Origin: Calothrix sp. FI2-JRJ7
GTDB lineage: Bacteria > Cyanobacteriota > Cyanobacteriia > Cyanobacteriales > Nostocaceae
Direction: 5' to 3'
DNA length: 64,000 nt
NCBI GenBank assembly: GCA_019359675.1
Contig: JAHHGX010000085.1
Location: 62,001-126,000 of the forward strand
In this document: positions 37,275-45,350 of the stretch, in pieces
Numbering within the stretch: position 1 is the stretch's first letter
Layout of the letters: the number at the start of each line of letters is the position of its first letter
The notes under the pieces: model-generated
Seen by the model: the letters and a program-made list of their open reading frames with translations, nothing else
Told to the model about the DNA's origin: nothing
Database searches by the model: none
Program-made: the position numbers and the translations under genes

Positions 37275-38165
37275 ATGACAACACGTCAAGATACAATCTG
37301 GGAAAAGTTTTTATCACCTGTATTCAGGCTTTTTATAGACGAGAAAGCGTTACGTGAATATAACGATAGTGTTGACTGGGAAAAGGAATGCAGCTACATC
37401 CGGCGCCCAGATGTAATTACCCCTACATACTACAGTAGCCAAAACTTTCACGGAATCAAGGGTGGTTACCTCACTTCAGGCGCCGCAGTTACCTACGACC
37501 CAATAACACAGTATGTAGTACCACCGAATGAAACATGGGTTCGTCAAACTTTAATAGACGCAGTATGTGTTCAACCACGACGGATTCTTGATATAGGTTG
37601 TGGAACGGGTACGGGTACCATAATGTTGAAGCGCGCATACCCAGAAGCAGAAGTAATTGGTTTAGACTTATCACCGTATATGTTGGTGAGGTCACAACAC
37701 AAAGCGGCGGAAGCCGGACTAAATATAAACTGGCGCCACGGAGATGCTGAAAAAACAGGTTTCCCAGATGCATCGTTTGATTTAATTACAGCATCACTAC
37801 TATTTCATGAAACACCACCTGCGGTAACAGTAGGAATTTTACGTGAATGCTTCCGCTTGCTAACTGTAGGAGGGCAAGTACTAGTTTTAGACGGTAATCA
37901 AAAGACAATCCGCCAGTTAGAATTTTTGCATAACGTCTTTGAAGAACCATATATTCGAGACTTCAGCGCAGGTAGCGTTGATGCTTGGATGGGTGCTGCT
38001 GGTTTTGAAGCAGTGCAAACGCAAGATATTTTGCTGATACATCAAGTTACAAGTGGTGTAAAACCCATAGTCAACGGAGAAGTTGCCGCAAATCAAAACG
38101 TGCGAACCTATACAGCATCCGTTAGTGATAACACTGAATTACAAGGCTTTCCCTCACCCGCGTAA
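37275..38165 (+). CDS. Class I SAM-dependent methyltransferase
   Basis: This 296-residue protein has an N-terminal segment of about 95 residues and then the SAM core: ILDIGCGTGTGTIMLKRAYPEAEVIGLDLSPYM (about 110-142), GDAEKTGFPDASFDLITASLLFHETPP and LTVGGQVLVLDGN. The substrate is unknown. It is followed by an AGAAACCGGG inverted repeat that may act as terminator. Confidence 0.87.
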   Translation: MTTRQDTIWEKFLSPVFRLFIDEKALREYNDSVDWEKECSYIRRPDVITPTYYSSQNFHGIKGGYLTSGAAVTYDPITQYVVPPNETWVRQTLIDAVCVQPRRILDIGCGTGTGTIMLKRAYPEAEVIGLDLSPYMLVRSQHKAAEAGLNINWRHGDAEKTGFPDASFDLITASLLFHETPPAVTVGILRECFRLLTVGGQVLVLDGNQKTIRQLEFLHNVFEEPYIRDFSAGSVDAWMGAAGFEAVQTQDILLIHQVTSGVKPIVNGEVAANQNVRTYTASVSDNTELQGFPSPA

Positions 38166-38167
38166 AG

Positions 38168-38241
38168 TCCCAGAAACCGGGTTTCCCCATCACTAAGCAC
38201 AACAATCTTCAACAGAAACCAAAGGAAACCCGGTTTCTTGT
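38168..38241. repeat. AGAAACCGGGTTTCC...GGAAACCCGGTTTCT inverted repeat
   Basis: Two boxes of the AGAAACCGGGTTTCT family about 55 bases apart are complementary to each other, flanking the end of the methyltransferase gene. A truncated GTAGAGAC-family copy (ACACGATAAATCGTGTCTCTAC) follows at about 38298-38319. Confidence 0.75.
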
Positions 38242-38338
38242 CATAAATAACAAATGACAAAAGGTGCCTCATTGCTGTACTATTTCACTCAGCACAGACA
38301 CGATAAATCGTGTCTCTACACTTAACACTCAAAATACA

Positions 38339-39052
38339 GTGAGTTTAAAAGCGGTTCTATTTGACTTTAATGGCGTAATAATAAACGACGAGCCAATTCA
38401 TAAGCGACTCGTCGAAGAGATACTCATTGGTGAAAACGTCACAAATCTAAGAAAGGGTGAATTTGAGCAAGTTTGTTTAGGACGCAGTGACCGTGTTTGT
38501 TTACGAGAGCTACTAAATAATCGCGGTCGAATCCTCACTGAAGATTCATTGAATAAAATAATACAGAACAAAGCAGTTTTATACTTAAAGGAACTCGATA
38601 AACTGGAAAAATTGCCATTATATCCTGGGATAGATGACATAATTTTCCAAATACGCTCAAAAGGTTTAAAATTAGCGTTAGTTACAGGCGCCGTTCGTAA
38701 CGAAGTTGAGATAGTACTCGAACGGGGTAAGTTAAAAGAATATTTTTCAGTTATAGTAGCAGGCGACGATATTACAACCAGCAAACCTGACCCGTTTGGA
38801 TATCTCTTAGCAGTAGAACGTTTGAATCAAGAATACCCTGATTTAAATCTTAAAGCAAACGAATGTTTAGTTATCGAAGATACTCCTGCTGGTATCCAAG
38901 CTGCTAAAAGTGCAGGAATGCAAGTAGTGGGAATTGCTAATACGTACCCATTCCACATGCTTCAACGAGTTAGCAACTGGACTGTTGATTATTTTTCAGA
39001 CTTAGAACTCGATAGAGTTGCTGAAGTATTTATACAAAAATCAGCAGCTTAG
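38339..39052 (+). CDS. HAD-superfamily phosphatase (beta-phosphoglucomutase-like)
   Basis: The 237-residue protein has all HAD motifs: nucleophile AVLFDFNGVIIND (residues 5-17), where FNG replaces the usual FDG/FDxD second Asp with Asn, then motif II LVTGAVRNE, Lys in TTSKPDPFGYLL and motif IV VIEDTPAGIQAAKSAG. The start chosen is GTG (VSLKAVLFDF) because the upstream open frame crosses a palindromic repeat. The D-x-N change at the acid/base position is notable and could reduce phosphatase activity. Substrate unknown. Confidence 0.87.
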   Translation: MSLKAVLFDFNGVIINDEPIHKRLVEEILIGENVTNLRKGEFEQVCLGRSDRVCLRELLNNRGRILTEDSLNKIIQNKAVLYLKELDKLEKLPLYPGIDDIIFQIRSKGLKLALVTGAVRNEVEIVLERGKLKEYFSVIVAGDDITTSKPDPFGYLLAVERLNQEYPDLNLKANECLVIEDTPAGIQAAKSAGMQVVGIANTYPFHMLQRVSNWTVDYFSDLELDRVAEVFIQKSAA

Positions 39053-39075
39053 ATGCGCTTACTCCCGGAAAAACT

Positions 39076-39738
39076 TTATTTTGTTATGCTTCCAAACGTA
39101 GTAGTGAGCATCGCAAGACGTTTTTCTAATTGAAGAATTTGCTCATTGATCGTTAATATATTTACGTTTGTGGAAGTGTAGATATTTCTCAATCGCGCGT
39201 TTTCTGCCTTTAATTCGGCAATTTTTATTTTAATTGATTGTGATGCAGCAGAATTAATTACAGCTTGAGAGTTTCGAGGTTGAATTTGTGCAAAGCGTTT
39301 TCGCAAGCTTTTTATATCATTTTCAATAGTTTGTATAACAGGACTTTGAATGATATAATATGCACCTTTAATTCCCCGCTCTACTTCTAATTCGGCAATT
39401 TTCGTTTTGATCGCCTTTGCAATAGCAGTATTTAGTTGCATTGTCTTATTAGGCTGTACCTGCACCAGTTGTTTCCGTAAGTTTTGCAATTGTTGATTAA
39501 CGCTTTCAACTTCTGGTGAATTCAATAGATATCTTGAAGATAATAATACATGTTTTACTTCTAAATCTGCTATTTGCAGTATTAATTTATCTTCTCTAGT
39601 TTGGCTTTCATATCTGGGATTATTCATGTTATCTGAACTTCTATTGACCGGAAGTTGGGCTGAAACTTGATTAAGTGTAACCCATCCAGAAAAGAAAATA
39701 GTTGTGAGTGAAAAGTAAACAAATAGCTTATTTTTCAT
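39076..39738 (-). CDS. Secreted coiled-coil protein with internal repeats
   Basis: This 220-residue protein has a signal peptide (MKNKLFVYFSLTTIFFSGWVTLNQVSAQ). The mature part is helical and contains three related units of about 50 residues: DLEVKHVLLSSRYL...QNLRKQL, ELEVERGIKGAYYI...KSLRKRF and ELKAENARLRNIYT...LQLEKRL, each preceded by K-I-AEL-like heptads. I recognise no family. The ATG at 39738 is chosen over one 18 bases upstream because it directly starts the signal peptide. Confidence 0.7.
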   Translation of the reverse strand: MKNKLFVYFSLTTIFFSGWVTLNQVSAQLPVNRSSDNMNNPRYESQTREDKLILQIADLEVKHVLLSSRYLLNSPEVESVNQQLQNLRKQLVQVQPNKTMQLNTAIAKAIKTKIAELEVERGIKGAYYIIQSPVIQTIENDIKSLRKRFAQIQPRNSQAVINSAASQSIKIKIAELKAENARLRNIYTSTNVNILTINEQILQLEKRLAMLTTTFGSITK

Positions 39739-40010
39739 GATGAATAAGTCAAGCATTTTGTGTCAATTGACTGTTTTTTATTCTTTTAGTTCCTAAATAA
39801 TCAATAAAAATAACTTATGTTGACTCTAGATATATAGCGTTGCTAAATCATATCGCTCAAATTTAGATGCAATATTTTCTACAATAAAACATAAATATTT
39901 ACTTGTCTCTACATTTAGGAACATAATGTATAAATTCAAAGTCATACGATTGGTCATTTGTAATATATCTTGAATAGACCAACTCTTAATAAAAATTTAA
40001 GATAGCCAAC

Positions 40011-41219
40011 ATGCAGAAAAGAAAAATAATTATATCAGCTTTTTTGGGAGTAGTTAGCAGCTTAACCTTACACCCCATAACATCAAGATCACCTGCTAAT
40101 GCCACCACACGAATAAAAAACTCCTTTAAATATCAAGGGATTGTGCAAGAGAATATGGCACAGCTATTAGGAGTTGAAGCAAAACAAATCAAACTGACTA
40201 AAGCAGAACGAGCTACTTGGCAAGATTGTTTACCAACTTCTGGTTCGCAAGCTCAAACTTGCAAAGCTGTACCGCGTTTTGGTTGGCGTGTCACAATGAG
40301 CGGTAAAAGCGAAAACTGGGTTTACTATGTGACAGATAACGGTTTTATAACTCTTGATGCTCGTGCTAGTTTAAATAAGACGATTCGCTCGACTTTAGCA
40401 AAAGAATTAGCTATACAAACTAATCAACTTCAACTTACAGCAGTTCAACTCATTAGAACTACTGCTTCCTGTCCTAGAAATACAACTGCTTGCAAACCTC
40501 AACCTAGTGTAGAATGGCGAATTCTTGCCAGTGGACGTGAAAAACCATTCCAACTGCAACTTAACGGAAAACCCTTAAATCTTCCAAATTCTCTTAAAGG
40601 ATTTGTACCTCAAGATACCGCAAAAATGCCCAGAGAGTTAGCGATACAAGTACTGCAAGATGTTATAAGTCGCGATGGTATAATAACTGCCAATTTGCGA
40701 GTTGAAAGCATCAAAGCAACAACTTGGAACTGGTGTCGAGGAAAAGGTCCAGGTCCAACACCACCAGATATGGGAGCTTGTTTAGATGCTGACAAATCAG
40801 GTTGGCAAATGATTGTTGTGAGTGGAAGTAATCGTTATTTTTATTACATATCCCACGAAAATTCTACAAACGCAATTAGGAGTTATATGGTAGTTGATTC
40901 ACCAGATGGTATGCAAAGTCTACCTAAATCAGCAATAGAAACAGTACAAAAAGATGCAGCAAAACGCGCGAAAGTTTCACCAAACATGATTAGCATCAAG
41001 TTTGCACAGCCTACGTTTTTTGACGGTTGTTTAAATTTTGACAAGCAAAAAATCAGTTGTGGTAATTCAATTCAAGCAGGATGGCAAGTCACAGCGATTG
41101 GAGGGAAACCACCAGTTAATTCTCCTCGAGTATCTGATGCAGCTTGGGTTTACAATGTTAATTTAACAGGTAATAATGCTCGGTTTATACAGTCCTCTAC
41201 ATGGCTACCTAGACCTTAA
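40011..41219 (+). CDS. Secreted protein with three Trp/Cys-rich repeat units
   Basis: The 402-residue protein has a signal peptide (about 1-32). It consists of three or four similar blocks of about 95 residues, each with a helix (VQENMAQLLGVEAKQIKLTKAERATWQDC; LQDVISRDG...KATTWNWC; VQKDAAKRAKVSPNMISIKFAQPTFFDGC), a Cys pair spanning a loop, and a strand pair (GWRVTMSGKSENWVYYV; GWQMIVVSGSNRYFYYI; GWQVTAIGG...AWVYNV). The pattern suggests disulfide-tied PepSY-like modules, but the function is unknown. Confidence 0.7.
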   Translation: MQKRKIIISAFLGVVSSLTLHPITSRSPANATTRIKNSFKYQGIVQENMAQLLGVEAKQIKLTKAERATWQDCLPTSGSQAQTCKAVPRFGWRVTMSGKSENWVYYVTDNGFITLDARASLNKTIRSTLAKELAIQTNQLQLTAVQLIRTTASCPRNTTACKPQPSVEWRILASGREKPFQLQLNGKPLNLPNSLKGFVPQDTAKMPRELAIQVLQDVISRDGIITANLRVESIKATTWNWCRGKGPGPTPPDMGACLDADKSGWQMIVVSGSNRYFYYISHENSTNAIRSYMVVDSPDGMQSLPKSAIETVQKDAAKRAKVSPNMISIKFAQPTFFDGCLNFDKQKISCGNSIQAGWQVTAIGGKPPVNSPRVSDAAWVYNVNLTGNNARFIQSSTWLPRP

Positions 41220-41441
41220 CTAAAATTGAGATATCTTACTTGCTTAACGCAGGTACAATCTCAACAATATATTAATACCAATTTAATATGAGGCTGCAAC
41301 AAATTAGATCCCCCCAACCCGCGCCACTTTGCAAGGGCGGGGGAAACCCTCCGAAGTTTCGAGCATAAAAGCAAATCCTTTGGATTACGGTGGACGCCCT
41401 TCGGGTTCGCCAGTCCCCTCTGTTACAAAGTTGGGCGGGAC

Positions 41442-41544
41442 TCAAACCTTCCGCAAGCGGAAGTCATTAATTTGAAAGGTGAGAATACTTGCTGGGCAAG
41501 GTGTCGGCACAGTGTTTCAATACCGCAAGCGGAAGTCATTAATA
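41442..41544. CRISPR. Degenerate two-unit CRISPR remnant
   Basis: A 37-base unit at 41442-41478 (core CCGCAAGCGGAAGTCATTAA, ending TTTGAAAG) and a second at about 41514-41544 sharing that core are exactly 72 bases apart, leaving one spacer of about 35 bases. The second unit breaks off where it runs into the truncated cas4 frame. The hairpin-forming core CCGCAAGCGG and the TTTCAA/TTGAAA ends are typical of CRISPR repeats. Only one spacer remains. Confidence 0.65.
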
Positions 41545-41768
41545 CCGTGGATCAAATAAAGCTCACTCCACACCCACTGATGACGATAAGTTACGGTATC
41601 ATCAACAGTATGCTTACCTTCAGAGTCAACGTTGCGGTGAAGATGGCGCCCAAGAATAATGTGTTCATTCTCTGCGTTTTCTCCAAGTTGGTATTCCAAA
41701 TAGAAGCGACGTGGGCAATATTCCCATGCATTTAAATAAGCCAAAGGAAGATAATATTGTTCGTTCAT
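41517..41768 (-). pseudogene. cas4: Cas4 N-terminal fragment
   Basis: The frame starts MNEQYYLPLAYLNAWEYCPRRFYLEYQLGENAENEHIILGRHLH, the N terminus of Cas4 including its first iron-sulfur cysteine. After VWSELYLIHGI it ends NDFRLRY, which is translated from a CRISPR repeat unit. Cas4 is normally about 190-200 residues; here the nuclease core and the last three cysteines are missing. A deletion has joined cas4 to the array and removed the region where cas1 and cas2 would stand. Confidence 0.85.
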
Positions 41769-41818
41769 AGTTCGTAGTAAGCGCTGAAGCGCTTTCCAAT
41801 AAAGCTTGCGTATTTTGC

Positions 41819-41898
41819 GTAGGTTGGGTGTAACGAAGAGGAACCCAACGTTATTGTGATCTTGGGTGTTGGCTTCGCTTACGCTTCACCCAACCTAC
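41819..41898. repeat. GTAGGTTGGGTG inverted repeat
   Basis: GTAGGTTGGGTG (41819-41830) pairs with CACCCAACCTAC (41887-41898), with AACCCAACG inside. Related partial copies lie near 17568, 18832 and 45253. It sits between the cas6 and cas4 fragments. Confidence 0.75.
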
Positions 41899-41901
41899 CT
41901 T

Positions 41902-42528
41902 TCATTGCTTTTTGGGTTTGGATAGTGCGCTGGTTGTGGCAAGTTGTGTTTGTCCCATTCCCATTGAGGTTTTACGCCCGACGCCTGCGAAAAAGGCGAA
42001 ATTTGCTAATACGGTGGCAATTCGGGCTATTTCCAAGTCTTGAAAACGATAGCTTGCCCATCCCTGTGCCCCAATTTCGGCGCCTCCTTCCATTTTCAGG
42101 GCGTAGGTTTTGAGTTCATATGCTGATACATAAGCGTTCCATTCACAATCTGGAAGTTGGTACTGTTCTGGGGCAAAGGTATTCCAACGTCGGTGCAATG
42201 AGTTAAATACTAGTTCGGGAAGTGGAAAGGTTTGCACGTTTTTGTTTTGTTTGAAACTCGTAGGTGAGAGAAATTGCAGTTCGATATCAGTCAATACCTG
42301 TAGGGGATGAGACAATAACCCATAATCTGCGGCGCCTGCTAGTTTATGCGTTCCAGGTATTGCGTACATGTTGCGTAACACAAACGGGAAATCAGCTAGT
42401 AGCAAAGATTGAGTTTCTAATTTTTCAAATCCGCGCATCAACGGTTGAATTAAACTACCGTCCAAAAGCCCAATCCGAAAATAAAAATAATCACCAACTT
42501 GCGTTCCGCGCGGACGACGGTCATAGTA
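41902..42528 (-). pseudogene. cas6: Cas6 fragment lacking its N terminus
   Basis: Cas6 cuts the CRISPR precursor RNA. The frame reads YYDRRPRGTQVGDYFYFRIGLLDGSLIQPLM ... ELQFLSPTSFKQ ... ELVFNSLHRRW and ends with the glycine-rich FFAGVGRKTSMGMGQTQ typical of the C-terminal Cas6 domain. No proper start exists: at about 42528 the frame runs straight into csc2 sequence in another frame. A TTG at 42465 could give a 187-residue product. Roughly the first fifth of the protein is gone. Confidence 0.85.
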
Positions 42529-42995
42529 CCACCTTCAAAGGGAGCATTAAAAGTAAAACTACGATGGGATTGCTCATAGGCACCAAGGGAAAACGCTGAA
42601 TCAGAGTATATTTTAGACCGTTCAGAGCCACCATCACCAATAGCAAAACCGTATATAATACAGTCTGGGCATTTTTTACACGACTTCTCGCCGTTGTATT
42701 CGCAATATTTATCTTTATTTGATTCACAAGCACTTGTGAGATTAAGTGCGCGAAGTAATTCACGCCCTGCAAGACGTTCAGGTGTGGTTTGTTTGCGTTT
42801 AAACATTACCAAACGGCTGATTTTATCTATATTTTGGAGTCCTGCTTGGGTGCGCGCAGTATTGAGAACTCCATCTGTTTGAAATACTGGAAATGATTGG
42901 CTATGACGCACCATTATAAAGTGTATGTACTGCCCGGATGCTAAACGAGGAAAAGCTGTTGAGAATTTTGATTTTAATGTTTCTAAAATACTCAT
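42450..42995 (-). pseudogene. csc2: Csc2 (type I-D Cas7) N-terminal half
   Basis: The frame begins MSILETLKSKFSTAFPRLASGQYIHFIMVRHSQSFPVFQTDGVLNTART and contains the zinc cluster CEYNGEKSCKKCPDCIIYGFAIGD, both typical of Csc2, the type I-D backbone subunit. After FNAPFEGGTM (about 42529) the sequence changes to the cas6 gene read in the wrong frame and stops at 42450. About half of Csc2 and the whole of csc1 are missing. Its start overlaps the csc3 stop by 4 bases, as in intact loci. Confidence 0.87.
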
Positions 42996-43854
42996 AATCT
43001 TACTCCTGATTGTGCGGACTTAGATGTATTTTCTTGTAATGCTAACCAGCGATAAGCAAATTCAACACCTGATTTAATACGGTTCTGATTTTCTTGTAAC
43101 AGCGCACGATCTCTTTTGTAAACCTTATGGAACATTTCTGTAACACACGTGTTTGCAAAAGTATAAATCGCCTCTAATTCTTTTGCTTCACGAATATGAT
43201 AATCAATTAATTTATCCATAATACAAGGACGTTTATAAACTTCTTGACGGTCTAAAGTATCTTTGATCTGTCCTGCACATTGCAAAATCAAACTTTCATC
43301 AGAATTTACTATCTCTTGCGGAACAGTAAGAATTACTTCCAGTGCTTTGGAAATCGGCAGTAGTATCGTGTAGCTTGATTCACTCAATTTTGCACGATAA
43401 AATATACGATATTGTTGAACTAATTTTGTTATCCATTCCATTGTATATTGACCTCGCTTATTATTGAACGCATGTGATATATATTGATTTACACTGATTC
43501 CTACCCAAATTTGGGCATATTTCCAGTAACGCTGAACCTCCTCTAACGTTGGTATTTCTTTCTCATGGCGCCGCATTCCTTCATAAGCTAAACTAAAAAT
43601 ATTAAGAATATCCGTGTTTATTTCTCGAATTGTTTTAGTTAAATCCCGCCATTTTTCATCTCGTGGAGGAACACTACGAATATCCAAATGCAAGCTATAA
43701 GCCGTCAGTAATTTCTGAGTTGCGCTCTGAAAATCTTGAATTCGTAAGGAAGTAGATAAACCCAATAAACTCCAAAATTCTGGAATTCCATCTAGAATAA
43801 CTGATTCTCGGAAGTCGTTATCGCTGTTATAAATAGGTACTGAACTACTAGTTG
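42992..43854 (-). pseudogene. csc3: C-terminal remnant of Cas10d/Csc3 (type I-D)
   Basis: The frame is open from the edge of a short tandem repeat (about 43855) and encodes VPIYNSDNDFRESVILDGIPEFWSLLG ... LLTAYSLHLDIRSVPPRDEKW ... and a helical C terminus. Its position directly ahead of csc2 with a 4-base overlap, and the sequence, fit the last 250-280 residues of Csc3, the type I-D large subunit (normally about 900 or more). No start codon is retained except a TTG at 43765. Confidence 0.75.
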
Positions 43855-43916
43855 TGACGTGTAGATGCTTGGTTTCTCAGCATGACATGTAGATGCTTCG
43901 TTCCTCAGCATGACAT
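43855..43916. repeat. Two 28-bp direct repeats at the truncated csc3 end
   Basis: TGACGTGTAGATGCTTGGTT... (43855-43882) and TGACATGTAGATGCTTCGTT... (43883-43910) are near-identical units ending CTCAGCA, followed by a third TGACAT. The csc3 frame meets a stop inside the first. This looks like the scar where the 5' part of csc3 was lost. Confidence 0.75.
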
Positions 43917-43932
43917 TATAGTTTGTAGTATG

Positions 43933-45135
43933 TTAATTTAAGGCTTGTTGCCGTTGTCCGTTGTCTTGGGGTTGTGCGATGACTCGGCAATTTAGTTGAG
44001 ATAGTTTTTGGATTTGGCGCCCACTAAGTTTATTCTTTGAGATGTTGAGGGTGTGAAGTTGGTTTATGGTTGGGCATTTTAGTAGAGTTTCGGCGCCAAT
44101 ATCGGTTAAAGTTCCTTGGGAAAGGTCTAGTACTGCAAGATGTTCGAGTAGGGGTGAGTTGACTATTAAGAAGGCTATGTTATCTGTATAGTCACTACTT
44201 TTGAGTCCTAAGTATTTTAAGTTGGGAAATAGTTTCCCTGATAAGATAGGCGCCAGTTGCTCGGTACTTATATCTTGTCCGTGGTGGAAACTTTCGGCAA
44301 GCCATATTTCTAAATATTCGAGTGCTGGTAAGTCGAGGTTGGTAATGTCTTTTAAGGTTTGCGCTTGTACTAGTGTATAACCTGTTTGAATCATTAGGGT
44401 TTTTAGGTTTTCATGTCGAACTTTATCGAATTTCAAACCCCAACCACCCCGAAATTGTAATACTTCTAAGTTCGGATATGCTTTTAATATTGGTGTGCTA
44501 TCACCTAGTAAAAGCCGAGATTTCATATAATTTGCTTCTTGTGCGTCTCCGTCTCCTATAAATAAGGCTTTTAAATTTGGTAATTTATCACAGGCGCCGC
44601 ACATAACATTACTAAAATCTTTATACTGTGTGTCATGCTGCCAGTAATCATCCCACATTTTACATGCTAAGACTTCTATTTGTGTGGTTTGATTACTTTG
44701 AAGGAAGGTTTGCAACTGAGTTAAGTCAAATTTGTCTGGTTTGTTGGCTTGAATACGATTAAGATTAATGCTATACCCAGTATGTGTAATGCTAAGTTGA
44801 GGGTTGTAGGTTTGAATATCTCAATGCTGTAAAGTTGTAAAAAACAGCTTTGGGTCGTAGTCTAGTAAAGCTTGTTTACCTTTGGCGCCGCCTTTATGTA
44901 GTAGTATTTGTATAGCATAACGTTGGACTTGTTCTACATCTTGTAAGCTTTTTATAATTAAATCTATACCTGCATCACCGTAATTTAACGCACTAGTTAG
45001 CGCTGATATTCGTACTTCGAGTATTGAACTATTTAGACGAATTTTTACACCTGCGAGTCCTCCTAATATGGCGCCTTCTTTTGGAGGTAAGGAGTTGCTA
45101 AGTACTGCGTCAAATTCTCTTGGTTCTTGTGACAT
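43933..45135 (-). pseudogene. HEAT/LRR protein interrupted by one in-frame TGA
   Basis: One 401-codon frame starts MSQEPREFDAVLSNSLPPKEGAILGGLAGVKIRL (N-terminal HEAT-like part) and continues into a leucine-rich-repeat part (LKALFIGDGDAQE ... YPNLEVLQFRGG ... LNISKNKLSGRQIQ). It is cut only by a TGA at 44821-44823, after FFTTLQH. On both sides the frame matches the intact paralogue at 45351-46634. Relatives often have Trp at such a place, so a TGG to TGA change is likely. It may yield two fragments or be read through at low level. Confidence 0.8.
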
Positions 45136-45181
45136 TTTGTTATATTATTTGATTAAGTTATTTTAGTTAAGTAAGAATTTT

Positions 45182-45346
45182 GATCCCCCCAACCCCCCTT
45201 AATAAGGGGGACTATAGATTTTTATAAAAAAATTATTTTATTTTTAGTTGTTTATGTTGAATTACGCGAAGCGTAACCCAACCTACAAATTATTAACAAA
45301 TTTTACTTACTCCGGTTCCCCCCTTATTAAGGGGGGTTAGGGGGGA
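45182..45346. repeat. Large inverted repeat GATCCCCCC...GGGGGGATC
   Basis: GATCCCCCCAACCCCCCTTA (45182 onward, about 29 bases) and its near-exact complement ending GGGGGGATC (45317-45346) face each other across about 106 bases that contain a GTAACCCAACCTAC repeat piece. The layout is like a very small transposon-derived element. Related GATCCCCCCAACCC is at 41308, and CCCCCCTTATTAAGAGGGG at 35828. Confidence 0.7.
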
Positions 45347-45350
45347 TCAA

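Noticed and set aside
42450-42527. C-terminal tail ERKLVIIFIFGLGFWTVV of the csc2 frame as a membrane anchor
   Set aside because: It is cas6 coding sequence read in the wrong frame after a deletion junction, not a real domain.
45182-45346. Insertion sequence around the GATCCCCCC inverted repeats
   Set aside because: There is no transposase frame inside the 106-base centre, and no target duplication could be identified by eye, so it is listed only as a repeat.
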